Shown here piece by piece: positions 12,001 to 23,606 of a DNA stretch of 64,000 bases. Numbering within the stretch: the stretch's first letter is position 1; the number at the start of each line of letters is the position of its first letter. Source of the stretch: Serendipita indica DSM 11827 (lineage: Eukaryota > Basidiomycota > Agaricomycetes > Sebacinales > Serendipitaceae); contig CAJVGD010000002.1 in assembly GCA_910890315.1 (NCBI GenBank), forward strand, positions 1,984,001 to 2,048,000. Reading direction: 5' to 3'. A model generated the notes under the pieces. That model searched no databases. It was not told the origin of the DNA and saw nothing but the letters and a program-made list of their open reading frames with translations. A program made the position numbers and the translations under genes.

Positions 12001-12432
12001 ACCCCAGGTCCCTCAATCCCGATCACCGTGGACATGGCACGTCCAGAACTTAGCATCCCACCAGAGGGCATAGCATACCAGCGGGCGCAGAGAGCACAGT
12101 CGTTTGACGATTACCTACGACTTCATAGGATGCAGGACTCATACATGGTGAATACCAACACACAGTCAGCACCTCCTGTGACAACGACGTTACCCTCCTT
12201 CTCACAACACCCCTATCAGATGCCTCCTACCGGTCATGCTCCAGCCACCACAGTTGCCGCAGCGACACCCTGGACAGGACATGATCAACACATGGTATAC
12301 TACGATCCCATGTCACTCCACCAACCACCCCCACCACTCGATGGTTCTGTAGCATTCGAGCCTCACGATGCAGGAGGCGATCATTACAACGAGGTTTCAT
12401 GGCAACTCTTCGTCAACGGTCTAGGTCTATAA
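9015..12432 (+). CDS. Zn2Cys6 fungal-specific transcription factor (paralogue 1)
   Basis: Predicted nuclear DNA-binding regulator. The start at 9015 (MSQSRTPKRARLSCAECRR) opens the zinc cluster, which once spliced reads C-AE-C-RRLKIK-C-DRIIP-C-SP-C, followed by RRGCASLCPDGSL. The cluster is spread over tiny exons: 9124-9140 (17 nt), 9188-9194 (7 nt) and 9246-9278 (33 nt), separated by introns of 47-56 nt. A coiled-coil linker follows (ELTLRVRELESGLQAE), then SSEPHPLLDESLLS, and the fungal-specific middle domain with VGWLYNFVPRQKLHEM, ALSLLSLWYQLADD, SIGLHRDGKNWNLSEEES, RRRVFWELQALDVW and LGYGRPPSL. The C-terminal 200 residues are Pro/Ser/Gln-rich, as in activation regions. It is a paralogue of the regulator at 20449-23459, which shares the linker and middle-domain motifs. 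Target genes cannot be told. Confidence 0.88.
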
Positions 12433-12513
12433 TCTCCAATCTCGTAAATTGCTTGTTATGTAGCGTTTTAGTACTCTGTCTCTGGAAATAGACAACCTGC
12501 TCCCTACCTTATC

Positions 12514-14203
12514 ATGGACGAAATGGATACACGAGTTCCAGACCCGTTCGCCGTTGGAGATGACGAGGAGGAGGTTGAAGCTTACAATGATAATCTATTA
12601 ACGCCAACTGTACCAGCACAGGAGGCCCCTGGAGTGCAATCACCATCTCCAGTGCAAAAGGATGCGCCTCCGATTCCTCCTCCTAAAATAATCACGAAAT
12701 CACAAGGTGATATACGACCTCTGCTCTCTGTGAACATGTTCCTGCCCGTACCAGACGTACGTCTTCCCGCAGCCGCGTCAGACGTCTGATCACGACTAGT
12801 CACCTATCACAGTCGGATCCCTTGACGCTGCTAGTCGCAAAGTATATTCCGGACCCGCAGGCACGTCCGCGTAGAGATTTGTCGGGAGACTATACGCACA
12901 CCGACCTGCGTACACTCATTGTTAGCAGTTACTTCTCCACACTGCTCATGCGTTAACGATTTGCATCTAGATGACGAATAGTTGGCGTGCTACTGCCCGA
13001 CTTGCGAGGGACCAACTCACATCGGGCCGCGTTCAGGATGTTTCCGAAGTCCTCGAGGTGGGTTTCGACCAGAATAGTATCCACTCACAGATATTCACAT
13101 AAGCCTCCAGTGGTGGTGTCTCCGCCTTCACTCGCTTGCCCGTCTACGATTGTATAATCAAACGGCAGCCGAGTGCACGACGCTATTCAACGTAATCTCT
13201 TCACTACAGCCTCCTGAATTTTGCAATCATGTCAAAGATCTCCTCCCACTCGACTTGGACCTCTGCCGCTGTCGGCTACGTTATTGGGCGAACGATTCGA
13301 TCGGATATGTCGATGCATTGATGCTTACTCTCAACTCGTGTAAACGTAGTCTTGCAAAGGCTATGAAGCGAAACGTGCAAAATGCAACTGTGGACGGGTC
13401 AGTCGAGAGGTGGACAGAACGGTGTGCACGAGTATCACTCGTTCTGGCATCCCAATTGGTCGAGATGAAGGTGAATGTCCTCACTCATTCGAAGCAATCC
13501 TCGCGCTTACTTCTCTTTTAGCAATACACGACGGCCACTCGCATTCTGGAAACCATGATCCTCCATCCATCAGCTCCACCAGACCTACAAGGTGCACTCG
13601 CAATGGTCTACCTCCAAGTAGGTGATCTCGGCGCAGCTTCTTTTCATCTCAACGAACTCGCCGTCAATTCACGAGTGGATCAAGTCACGAAGACTACGAA
13701 CGAGATCCTCAAGGCGTGCTTCATGGGTGAATGGGCTACGGCCGTCGATATGCTGCAGGGGAGAGCAGAAGAGTTGGTACAGACGGAGAATTACGTTCAG
13801 CGCGCGATCGTACGTTTCCACTTTGACCTAATATACATTGAACGAGCCTTTGCTCAGGACGCAAACAATCTGGCAGTCGCCTTGCTAAATCTGGGCAAGC
13901 TCTCCGAGGTGAGCTGTAAACTCTCAAAAACAACCATCTCATATAGGTAGGGAATCGCCGTGCTCGAAGACATCTTTGTACAGTCCCCGTCCATGGCTGT
14001 CGTCGCCGAGCCACTTATCTTCAATCTCGGTAAGCCCATTCTTATACCCCCTAGCTCACCTAATACTCACTTGATTGTTAATATCAGCGACGATGTATGA
14101 GCTACGGTCCAATACAGCCATGGACCGTAAGACGGCAATGCTGTCAAAGGTTGCACTCTGGAGCGGTGACGGCTTGCGACATGCTGTCCTTAAACTCGGA
14201 TAG
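12514..14203 (+). CDS. TRAPPC12-like TPR protein (TRAPP complex)
   Basis: Predicted subunit of a TRAPP tethering complex in ER-Golgi traffic. The N-terminus (MDEMDTRVPDPFAVGDDEEE) is acidic and proline-rich; the folded part starts around LLSVNMFLPVPD and has DLRTLI, NSWRATARLARDQL, then TPR helices: RLHSLARLRLYNQTAAECTT, TATRILETMILHPSAPPDLQ, LAMVYLQVGDLGAASFHLNE, NNLAVALLNLGKLSEGIAVL. The closing PLIFNLATMYELRSNTAMDR with a final AVLKLG corresponds to the conserved end of animal TRAPPC12 (FNLTTMYELES ... LKLA). About six short introns. Stop TAG at 14201-14203. Convergent with the ROM2-like gene, 158 nt apart at the stops. Confidence 0.85.
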
Positions 14204-14361
14204 ACGGATGCGTGAGCAAGGTCCATGGTAATATAGCGGCGAATAAAGGATAATGTACATGCGAGATGTCCGAAATCGAGATACAAATCGGCAGCTGCAA
14301 GGTATCAAGCACGAAAGCGAGTTTCCATCTACTGAAGTCGCGCTCATCCATTCGGTTCATC

Positions 14362-17300
14362 CTATCCCCTCCATGCGGGATTCAGACGTGGCGAATGTGG
14401 CGGCGAGTTGCTCTGAGGGAAATACGTCGACTGAGAGGGCGATGCCAGACTTCCCGGTAGATATAGAGGAATTGTCGGAAGCAGTTCAAAGACGTGCTGT
14501 GCGACTCCCTTACTGCTAGTGCGCATCGGACCGTTGAGATTGGGCACTTCCTGTGCGCGCATCGTCGCATGCACTCTTGCATCCTGTGCACCACCTTCTT
14601 GCCACCCGTCCGGTCCGGGCGTCAAGATAGGAGGTGCAGATCCACCTCTCCCATCCCATAGGCAGCGTACGTCCCGTCCTGGGATGATTTGTGCAAGTCG
14701 GCCCGTCTCAATATGTCGGATCTCAATAAACCGCGTGTCGAAAAGAAGGATATAAGGTGGGTGACAAGCCACCTTTTCCGCGCTCCCTTCCCATTCGACC
14801 GTCAAGACTGCACGGCTTGGGTCGCCATGTCGGTTGACATACATGCCAAATTCTATAAGGAGAGTGAGTATTCGCTTGGAATCGAGAAAGGCACTTGCCC
14901 TTGTAGCACAGCAGGAATTCACTTTCACTCGAACGGAACATGCCTAGCGGAATTGCCGTTTCTAATCGCTTGTTCATGCCCAGCAAACGTGGATCCTCTC
15001 GCTGAGGAATGGTGACACTCTTAAAGCTAGAGAAAGGTCAGGACTGCCAATTGCTTCCTCCAAACTCACTCTGCCAAGTCCATAACTTCGAACCCGCGAG
15101 TGCAGCAAATTGCAATCTTCGCCTTTAGGAAGTAGAGATCAAACGTCTCGCAAGGTAGGAAGAAGTCCTATAAATGCGATCAGAACCCTCACTACCGGCG
15201 ATTGAGGGACATGTCTCACCCTGAAGATGCGGAACCACTCGGAGCGAGTATTACCAAAGCCTGCAAATCGCCCGAGTCCTCCAGGGGCTCTGGCCTTTTC
15301 GTTGATGTGCTCTACAACGGGTTCCAGCACACGGAAGACGCTTTCCAACTGGGAATAATGAGAAAATGATAGGCGAAAGCCAAGAGACCTACCCCTTTCT
15401 TTTTCATATAAATGATGAGCGTGCGCCCGCCCATGGTACCGACACTGAAAAACTGAACTTCTTTGTTGCCATTGAGCTTCTGAGGTGGACGCGAAGAGTG
15501 GGGAGACGGCGGAGTGGAAGGCACGAGCGCCTCGATGTGATAGGCAAATAGTGACTTTATAAATATAAGCCACCATCATGGGCGATTCTGTAAGCCGTAC
15601 CTTGTCAGCGAGAACCAAAAATATACCAAAGTCTTCCAGCATAGCACATTGTGTCACAAGCTTGAGGTGCAATACTCGCCGCATTGCTAAATATTGTTAG
15701 CCCTCTACTTGACAGGTCTTGCGCTTCGTACATTTTGAGTCATGCCTCAGACCAATCCAGACCCCTTCTGCGCATCCAATCGCTACGAGATGACGTCCAT
15801 CATTCGTTGCTGAGATTGTAAGTACAGATACAGTGCTCCATGCGGTGCTTACTGAATGGAACCGAGCAAGTGACATTGCCGGTAAACATGCCTTCCTCAT
15901 TCCAGGACGGAGCGGACATGTTCTGATGCAAGGACGGAACAAGGAATGTGTCGACGCTAAGAGTCTCAATCTCGAATACCTAGAGACGACCAATCAGTAA
16001 ACCGTATTCTTCCCTCTGTGGAAATTGTCACCTTGTTCGACTCTTGGACTACACTCCTCAGTCCACGCGCTTCTTCGAGCTTCATCTTCCACTCTTGTCG
16101 AGCTTGAGCGGTTTCTGTGAAGAAGGTATGCACGCCACCGGAGCGACCATTGTGGTGAATTTGAAGTGGGTAGACGTATCGATTGTCGTTCACGTCGTTG
16201 GCTGATCCTGCCGCGGCGTTGGGATCGCCTGCTATAGACTGTACTGTCCTGGCTCGGGGTCGAAGCAGCCCAGTGGAGCGTTGGGAGGGCGGATCATTAA
16301 AGCTCAAAAGGGAAAGAAGATCAAGAGGTATCGGCTTTGTGGAATCAGATCTGAACAGGATGACCAGGAAAGCCTACCCGACGATTGACGTGATACTTTA
16401 TCACGCCGTCCTTTTCTCGTTGCTTTGTCATGACGACTGAGCCTCGTTAGCATGCGCACAACATATGAGCGTATCCACTCACGATAGTTGTCGAACAAGA
16501 GTACGAACAATTCCGACCATCCGCCTGTGATATCGAATCCATTCTCTGGTTGCCTGAGGAGTTTCCCGGTATGAATCAAGACGCGAGTCTCGTCCAATAA
16601 ATCCATATCCTACTGGGCTTAGTGTCCAATCTCTGATGGCCATTTATGGACATACAACAAATTCGCCAGGCTTGAATACGAGGTCGGCATGATATCTCCA
16701 AAGTTCCACCTTTTGTTTTGCAGCTTGGACGCCAGGTTCTGTTGCTTTTCCTAGGTCCTTTATGACCTCGAGAACATTTGGAATGGCCTCTAGATCATCA
16801 TGTCCCGGAGGTGTCACCTCTAAAATACTCTTGAGCAAAGTTCATAGCGTAGCAAACGCGGGATGGGACGGTTAATGAACGCCTTCAAGTCTAGCTTTCT
16901 CGAGTCTGGATGTCGCGTGCATTGCTAAAGGGGTGTTGAGCTATATCGAACGTGTGTAAATGTCGACCGACCTCGATGAACGCCTTGAAGGAAGCATTAT
17001 TCGCCATTTCGTCGTCGATGCGGAAAGCGGCAATGGGATAGTGAGGAATATACTCTAGATAAGCATCACGCCAGTTTAGTGCCGCATCAAAGACGGGAGC
17101 TGTGATACTGCGAATGAACGGGTGCTCCTCTCGCTGAATTTCGTAGAGACTGTCGAGCATACGACGATGGTGACCGTGAAGCTCGGCAAAATTGTGGAAA
17201 ACATCCTGAAGGAATGTTGGCAGACGATCTCTTGGGATGATTTCCGATTCGCGAAGCGGCCGAATGAAGAGCTGGACAATGTCAACACACTTATTCATAT

Positions 17301-20285
17301 GGGAGTATGAACACCAACCGTTTCGATAGTCTCTAGATCCTTGACGTAGATCATTTCACCTTTGATGAGCTCCCAAATGATGCTGTCGATATGTTAGAAA
17401 CGTAGGAGACACAAAGTATTACCTACGATTGTCGCTTGCCTTCCTGTTTAGCAACACTGGCACGAATTTCCTTTGGGACGACATCATGCCACTCCCATTT
17501 CCCGGTCGGACCTCGTCCCATAGCCGATTGGAACGTGCGGAGTTGTGCCACACTGGACAGATTACGAATAGCATGCTCGGCTTCACGCAAGAAATCCGCA
17601 TCCGGATTGCCTTCAGCCGTCTCCGTGAATATGGCCTCGAGCAGCACTGGATATTTCTGGAGATGCTCTGACGGTCGATAGATAAAGTGCTTCATATCCA
17701 GACCACGAGCATCAACGCGAGCGCTTTGCTGAAAAGAGATTAATCGTGGAATTGACATATTTTGCAATGACCTACTTCGAGGAAGCGCCTAAACTCGGCA
17801 TTATTTTCCGCCTCTTCTTTGATTCGCTTCTCTGCGACTGGTAGATTGCCAACGTAGGTCGGATAAACCATGCGAAACTCGGCAGCAGCTTGAAGGAAAA
17901 TGTCTCCAATCCGCTGGATGATTGGACCTTGCTCTCGTTGACGAACGAGCATCACATCCAACAATCGCTTGTTGCATTGGCGAAGCTCGTAAAAGTTGCC
18001 AAAGACGTCCTGGATGAATTCTTCCAGTTCATCTTCTCCACGGATGATTGGGGGTTTCGCTCGTCGAAGTTCCTTGATGAAGATCTACCGCGCATGAGGA
18101 AGATACAAAGACAAAGACAAAATTTCTACCGTTTCAATGAGATCAAGATCCTGAACGTATTGTTGCTCTTTCCCAATAACTTTGGCTATGATACTGAAGA
18201 TAGTCAGTCACATGTAAATTTGTAGCCATATGGTCACCCACGTTTGGCGCCTGACCTCGGACTCGGGCAAAGTGCTGAGGGTCTGCTGGTCAACCAGCTC
18301 TCCCCACGGGGTCTATAACCAATCAGACCAAAGCTCCTGTTCGGTACTGACTTACATCGATTACGGGCTCAGGGGCAGCCGTCGTCCCACCAAGCTGACT
18401 CTCAAGAGTGAATGCCTGTAACACAGTCAGCGACATTATACATGAGCAAGGGGACAAATGACGGACAGATTCACGCCGAGGGCACGAATATGAGTAGCAC
18501 GGAGAGCCATCTTGGCAACTGGGTGCATAACACTTTGTAAGGAGCGTGATGACACCGGTAGGTAGCTCTTCTCGCTCCATACGATACTGCTCAGTCGCGC
18601 CTTCGCTGCCCGGATTATCGTCTAAGAACATGTATACGTCTTCCAAACCATCTTGAAGCAAGCGGCCTCCCCACTCGACCTCGTAAAAGAAGAGTTGACT
18701 TTGAAGACTGCGAGCAACTTGGAGTGCTGCACGGCGATCGGTCACTTGGAAGCCCATGTTATTCTGAAACTCTTTCTGGATCTGTGTCTGAATGGTCGTC
18801 TTTATTATGATGATCAGTTTGACTATCACGTAGCAGCAAGAGCGTACTCACCACGATGTCCTTTCCAGTAAACGCCATGGGATAGGGGATGCTGCCTTTG
18901 ACATGCGTTCCACGCGGTACTCGATCACGCAGCCGGTTTGCCAGGTGAGACAAGAGGGAAAGATTGACAAACCGATCTTCTTCGAGTTCCTCATCATCCT
19001 CTTCCTCTTCTTCATCCGCATGAAGTCCGAGCGGTGCCTTCATAGATGCCATTCGCTCGTAGTTGCGGTGCCTTCGGCTAGAGCTTTGACCGGGTTCAAT
19101 GACAGTCGTCACAATCGCGGGTGTGTTGTACATATTGTGCGAGGAATAAGTGTCCCTCGAGTATGTGTTCTGAGCTGCGGTTGATGCCCCGGTCGGTTGT
19201 CCGTATAAGATTGGGTTACGCTTGGACGATGTTGGCGTCAAGAGGTTTGATTCATCTGTCGATGCCGCCCGTGGCTCTCTGAGCAAGCTGTCCACAGACG
19301 CATAAGAGGAAGTCGAGGTCGATCTCATGAGACCCATTCCCAACTCGTATCCTGGATCGTCCTGAGGCACTGCCGAGGGCGAAAGAGTTGCATAATTGGG
19401 ATCTTGTTGAGGAGATGTACAGAGTACCAGGTGCCGGAGGTTGTGCAGATCTTGCATTTGCATAGCCATTGCTCTGGGAAGTATAGTAATTGTCGTGAGA
19501 AGAATATCCCTGAGATACGTTCGTGCTCTTCATTGCTCCATTCATGCCCCCATGATCTACATGTGAAGTCGAATTCGGCGACGTTCCACGGTATCCATAA
19601 GCATTGGGATCTGGACGAGAACCCTGATCGCTGTAGTACTGCTGCTGCTTTGAGTAGCTATCGTCCTTCGAGTTGTAATAATTATAGTTCTTCTCTGGGG
19701 GGTAAGAGTTGTGACTGCTGTTACTCGGAGCATACTCTGGTTCGTTTGAGCGATGCGGCGAGTATTGCGACGGGGGATGATGCGATACACCATAGTTTGA
19801 CTTTGTTTCCAGATAAATTTGCGGTGGTAGCTGGGTTTGGTAAGTGCCAGTGTGCGACGTCTGATAGGAAGACGTCGACGAGCGCGGCGTCTTCTCATCA
19901 ACACCGTACACGTTTGGAGGAATAACTGGTCTTGGAGGCATTGCTCCTCCCGGAAGAACAGGCAACGGTCTCGATCGCCCTCCTCCAGGCGTTCTGGGAG
20001 GCGCAGGCTGAGGCGGTGATCGCAGGTATGACGATTGTTGTGCTTTGAATGCGAAACAAAAGTGTCAGCGTACCAGATCCAGCCTCCGTTGAGGGCGCCA
20101 TTACCTGGATTCTCGTAATGGCCTTGATCTCTCGTGCCCGCTGGAGCAGACGTGCCTACAGGTGTTCGTGTGCCATTTAATTCTTGTTCTTCGTTGTGAA
20201 AGGTGTCTACGGCTTGCAGGTATAAGCTCGTGATGTCGTCGTTGTCATAGCTCGACCGCGACTGGCCGCCATATGGCGCAGACAT
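14362..20285 (-). CDS. ROM2-like Rho1 GEF: DEP, two tandem DH domains, PH, CNH
   Basis: Predicted guanine nucleotide exchange factor for Rho1 in cell wall integrity signalling at the plasma membrane. Starts at 20285 (MSAPYGGQSRSSYDNDDITS). Order: about 350 residues of Ser/Tyr/Gln/Pro-rich sequence; a DEP domain (IPYPMAFTGKDIV ... TDRRAALQVARSLQSQLFFY) near 18900-18600; a first DH domain (IGKEQQYVQDLDLIET ... EFIQDVFGNFYELRQCNKRL ... FIYRPSEHLQKYPVLLEAIF) near 18230-17550; a second DH domain (ELIKGEMIYVKDLETIET ... FLQDVFHNFAELHGHHRRML ... AFINRPIPRLLRYELLLKSI) near 17400-16640; a PH domain (LIHTGKLLRQ ... WSELFVLLFDNYLVMTK) near 16600-16000; and a CNH domain to the stop at 14362, with IPLGMFRSSESEFLLCY and FIEIRHIETGRLAQIIPG. 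More than ten short introns. Yeast Rom2 has one DH domain; the second one here is discussed as a finding. Confidence 0.9.
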
Positions 20286-20448
20286 GCTTTTGGATACGCC
20301 TTGGATGATCTAAAGCCCCGATGCAAGCAAATGAAGCTGAGATATGCGTGCCCCACTATATACGAAAGGATATGGTCAGGACCAAGGCGTGTCTCAATAG
20401 TCGTGCAGTTCTCGCACACAATTCATTGTTTCGAGGGGATTTACATAT

Positions 20449-23400
20449 CTACAATGAAATTCCAAGATCTCGCATGAGAGTGTCCCACTCTGTATACGAG
20501 AAGCCGGCCTGGGCACTGGTCGCATCAGAACCGGATGGCATCGGTCCGTTTGCCTCTGGGATAGATTGCAGCAGCTCGGGATCGAATCTAGTGCCAGCTG
20601 AAGTCGATTCTCCTGGCATGAAAGCCCCTGCAGCCGTGTAAGCAGCATTGTTCTGGGACCCCTCAGAGAGAGATTGCTGGAGGAAATCGTAGAGGGACGG
20701 ATGTGCTCCTTCGAATTGGACCGGGACCTGGGCCGTGGCGGAAGGCGGGCCTGGCTGTTCTTCCCCAGAAGGCGGCGTCGATGCGGGTATTGGCTGAGAT
20801 GGAACGTTGGAGTCTCCTATGGCCAATATACAGCCCTCTTCGATCCTTACGCAGTCTTCTTTATGCAAACTAGCCACGGGGATGTGTACCTGTGCGGCTT
20901 TACAGACAAGTCGGCTCTCGCCAGCTAATGCCGTAAGCTCTTTTGCGTGTTCGCCAGTTTCTGACAGCTGTCCAGTTGCGTGCAAAAAGTATGTATGATG
21001 GGCAGTCTGTCGCAGACGCAGCAACGTAGGCTGGAAAAGAGGCGTCAGATCATCTTTTACGCACGACTATTGGCATACCAGCAAACGGGAGACTCTACGA
21101 TTACGCTGCTCTTGTTCGAAGATCTGGCATGCCTGGTCGAGCTCGGACAAGGCACGGATAGCCAATGGTGAGCCAGGTGCAGAGACTACAAAGGCCGCAA
21201 GAGCAATCGCAGCAGTTCCTCCGTGAGACCAAAAGAAGTAGACACGCGACGTTGCCTGTCGCTCAATCGAGTAGGCATGATGAAGACACCTGAGAATGGC
21301 GCATGCGCTTCGGTAGACGGCGACTACACTTGGGGTATGCTTGCACTCTAGTATCTTCTGGCCGTGCTCTTGGATCGCTCGCGCAAAATACCCGCGATGA
21401 AGATAAACACTAGGAGTACGTTGAGCGCAACGATAAAGGTAGAATGAATTATACATACAGCATAATATCCTTAACCATGTATAGTGCGTGTTTTTGCATG
21501 GTCGTGGAAACGGGGGTGTTTGCGCTTTGTGGCGAAGACTCTACGTCGATTCCTGGGATCTTCAGACTCAGCGGGTAGACAAAATGCGTCCGAATAAAGC
21601 TATCAAACTCGAGTATAGCTGAGTATTTCGGCTTGTTGATGGCATTAACCTTCTCTAGGAATGGTTGCAAAAACCTGACGCCAAGGTCGATCTTGGAGTG
21701 ATGCCCTGAAGAAACCTTGTCAAGAGCCTTGGAGCAAAATGGCAATACACTGACATCCTTGTGGATCCCCATCGTCTTCAGGGTACACAGGCAACTTTGT
21801 ATCCACAAAGGCGAGCGACATGGGTGGTGGTAGGCCAAGGCCAAAGTTCTGGTGATCCGATAAGCTTGACGCTCGGATCGTTGAGCTAATTGCACGCACC
21901 AGCCAGGAATCCAAGAGATGAATCTCCCACCATGTCCTACGTCGCCTCTGAGATTCCATCTCGGACAGCTTGAAATTGCTCGGGTCCCTATCTGCGGTAC
22001 TTTTTTAGCACGAGCGGATTCGTTTAATGGCGAGAGTACGTAGGCCCATCTGAAGCTTTCAGTACAGAGCACGGAACGGCAATGGCCAAATACCAACGTA
22101 CCCCGAATGCCATTCTAAGCAAAACACCTCGATACATGCTGCATTCGGACAGATCGCTTCTTTGTCCGGATATTTGGGCATAGCAGCATAGTCCAAATAC
22201 GGCCCACAGTGCCACAAGCGGGGGGTCGCTAAGCACATTGTCCAAAGCCAACGAGGCCTTGGAAAGCTGTTGGTAGAAGGATGCTTGACGAATGTGCATG
22301 AGAGAATCTCCTTCCGAGTGTGTACCGAGAGCAAGTACAATGCAAAGAACAGACAGCTGGGCGCCAGAGACGGGATGGGAGCCTTTTCCCTTGTAAATCG
22401 GCGTCAAGACTTCCTCGACGAACTCGGATTGCGGAAATGGTCTGTAACTGCTCAAAAAGTGAGTATTCTGACGGTGAGATGATGATAACTGCCTCTTACA
22501 GCCAAGCCGTTCGCTCGAAATAGTGAGCGGCAATCCTCCAAGACTCTGCAAGAGGAGGGAGCAGTTGCCGGATTTGCAATTTGAGAAAATCATTGGCATC
22601 TTGTACGCCATAGAACGGAAACTGTGTGGATAGCACCAAAAGATTTACAGGTACCTCGGGGGTGCCAAGTTCTTCGCCGTCCTATCAAGTCATTAGGAGA
22701 CAAATAGACCATATTCGCACTAAATTCTCACCTCGTGTCCTGGTATAAAGAGTTCGCTGAGTGCCGTACTCCCATAAAAGTTGCCGCCGTCGTGAGCTAC
22801 GATTTGTTAGGCGGGGGTGATATCTATATCAAATTACGCACAGATGTGTAAGGTCCCTAAATCTTCTAGCAGTCCCTCAGCCTCGTCTCCATCCTCTTGA
22901 CCCTCGGGAGAGTGTCCTCCCGCCGGTCCAATGCTCTTGAGAGACAATAATTCGTCAGAGAGAAGCGGGTGTGGCTCAGAAGAGACTGTCGATTGAAGTC
23001 GTGCGAGAGCGTCTTCGAGTTGTTGAACGCGCGTGCTCAATTGTTCGTTGCGATCATGAATGTCCTTATCAGACAGCACAACCACCCTGTTCTTTGTCAA
23101 AAACTAGAGCAATCACATGGATGATTTTGCATGCCTGTTTCCTTTTCCCGATCCTTGTACCGTTCCATTTGGGCAGATCGACTGTAGGCCTGCAATACAC
23201 GATGAGCAGGTTTCGAGTGTGAGTATCTACCCACCTCTCCGTACGCACGAACCACAAGGAACTTCACGATCACATTTCAGCTAATCCGCCAGTTAGAGGA
23301 CGTGACTGAGCCTTTGTTTACATACTTTGAGTCTTTAGGTATATCAATCCAATGATCAAGGATTGCTTTTGTATCAATGGCAACTCACCTGCGGCACTCT

Positions 23401-23459
23401 TGACAGGAGACAATTTTTCTGTTTCGACGACGAACGCCGTCGGTTGTAAAAGACGACAT
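20449..23459 (-). CDS. Zn2Cys6 fungal-specific transcription factor (paralogue 2)
   Basis: Predicted nuclear regulator. The ATG at 23459 opens MSSFTTDGVRRRNRKIVSCQ. After splicing, the cluster reads C-QE-C-RRLKLK-C-DREVP-C-GS-C, followed by VRRGLQSICPNGT. One exon of the cluster, 23326-23332, is only 7 nt. A coiled coil follows (NEQLSTRVQQLEDALARLQ), then SSEPHPLLSDELLS and the fungal-specific middle domain, with GSTALSELFIPG, FPFYGVQDANDFLK, ALWAVFGLCCYAQISG and RRRRTWWEIHLLDSWL. The C-terminal region is Pro/Gln/Ser-rich and ends EWDTLMRDLGISL. Shared linker (SSEPHPLL-DE-LLS), middle domain and terminal motifs show that it is a paralogue of the gene at 9015-12432, lying in the opposite orientation. 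Ligand and targets unknown. Confidence 0.88.
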
Positions 23460-23606
23460 GTTATTAACCAATGTGACACCCAACTACCTGGTCGTATTTA
23501 TGCCCCAAGGAACATTGCTCGATCGATAGCCGCCGAACTAGGGTCAGGTTCAAGGAGGGTTATTGCGACATTGCAAGTGTCATCACAAAGCCCCTTCCCA
23601 TAGCGC

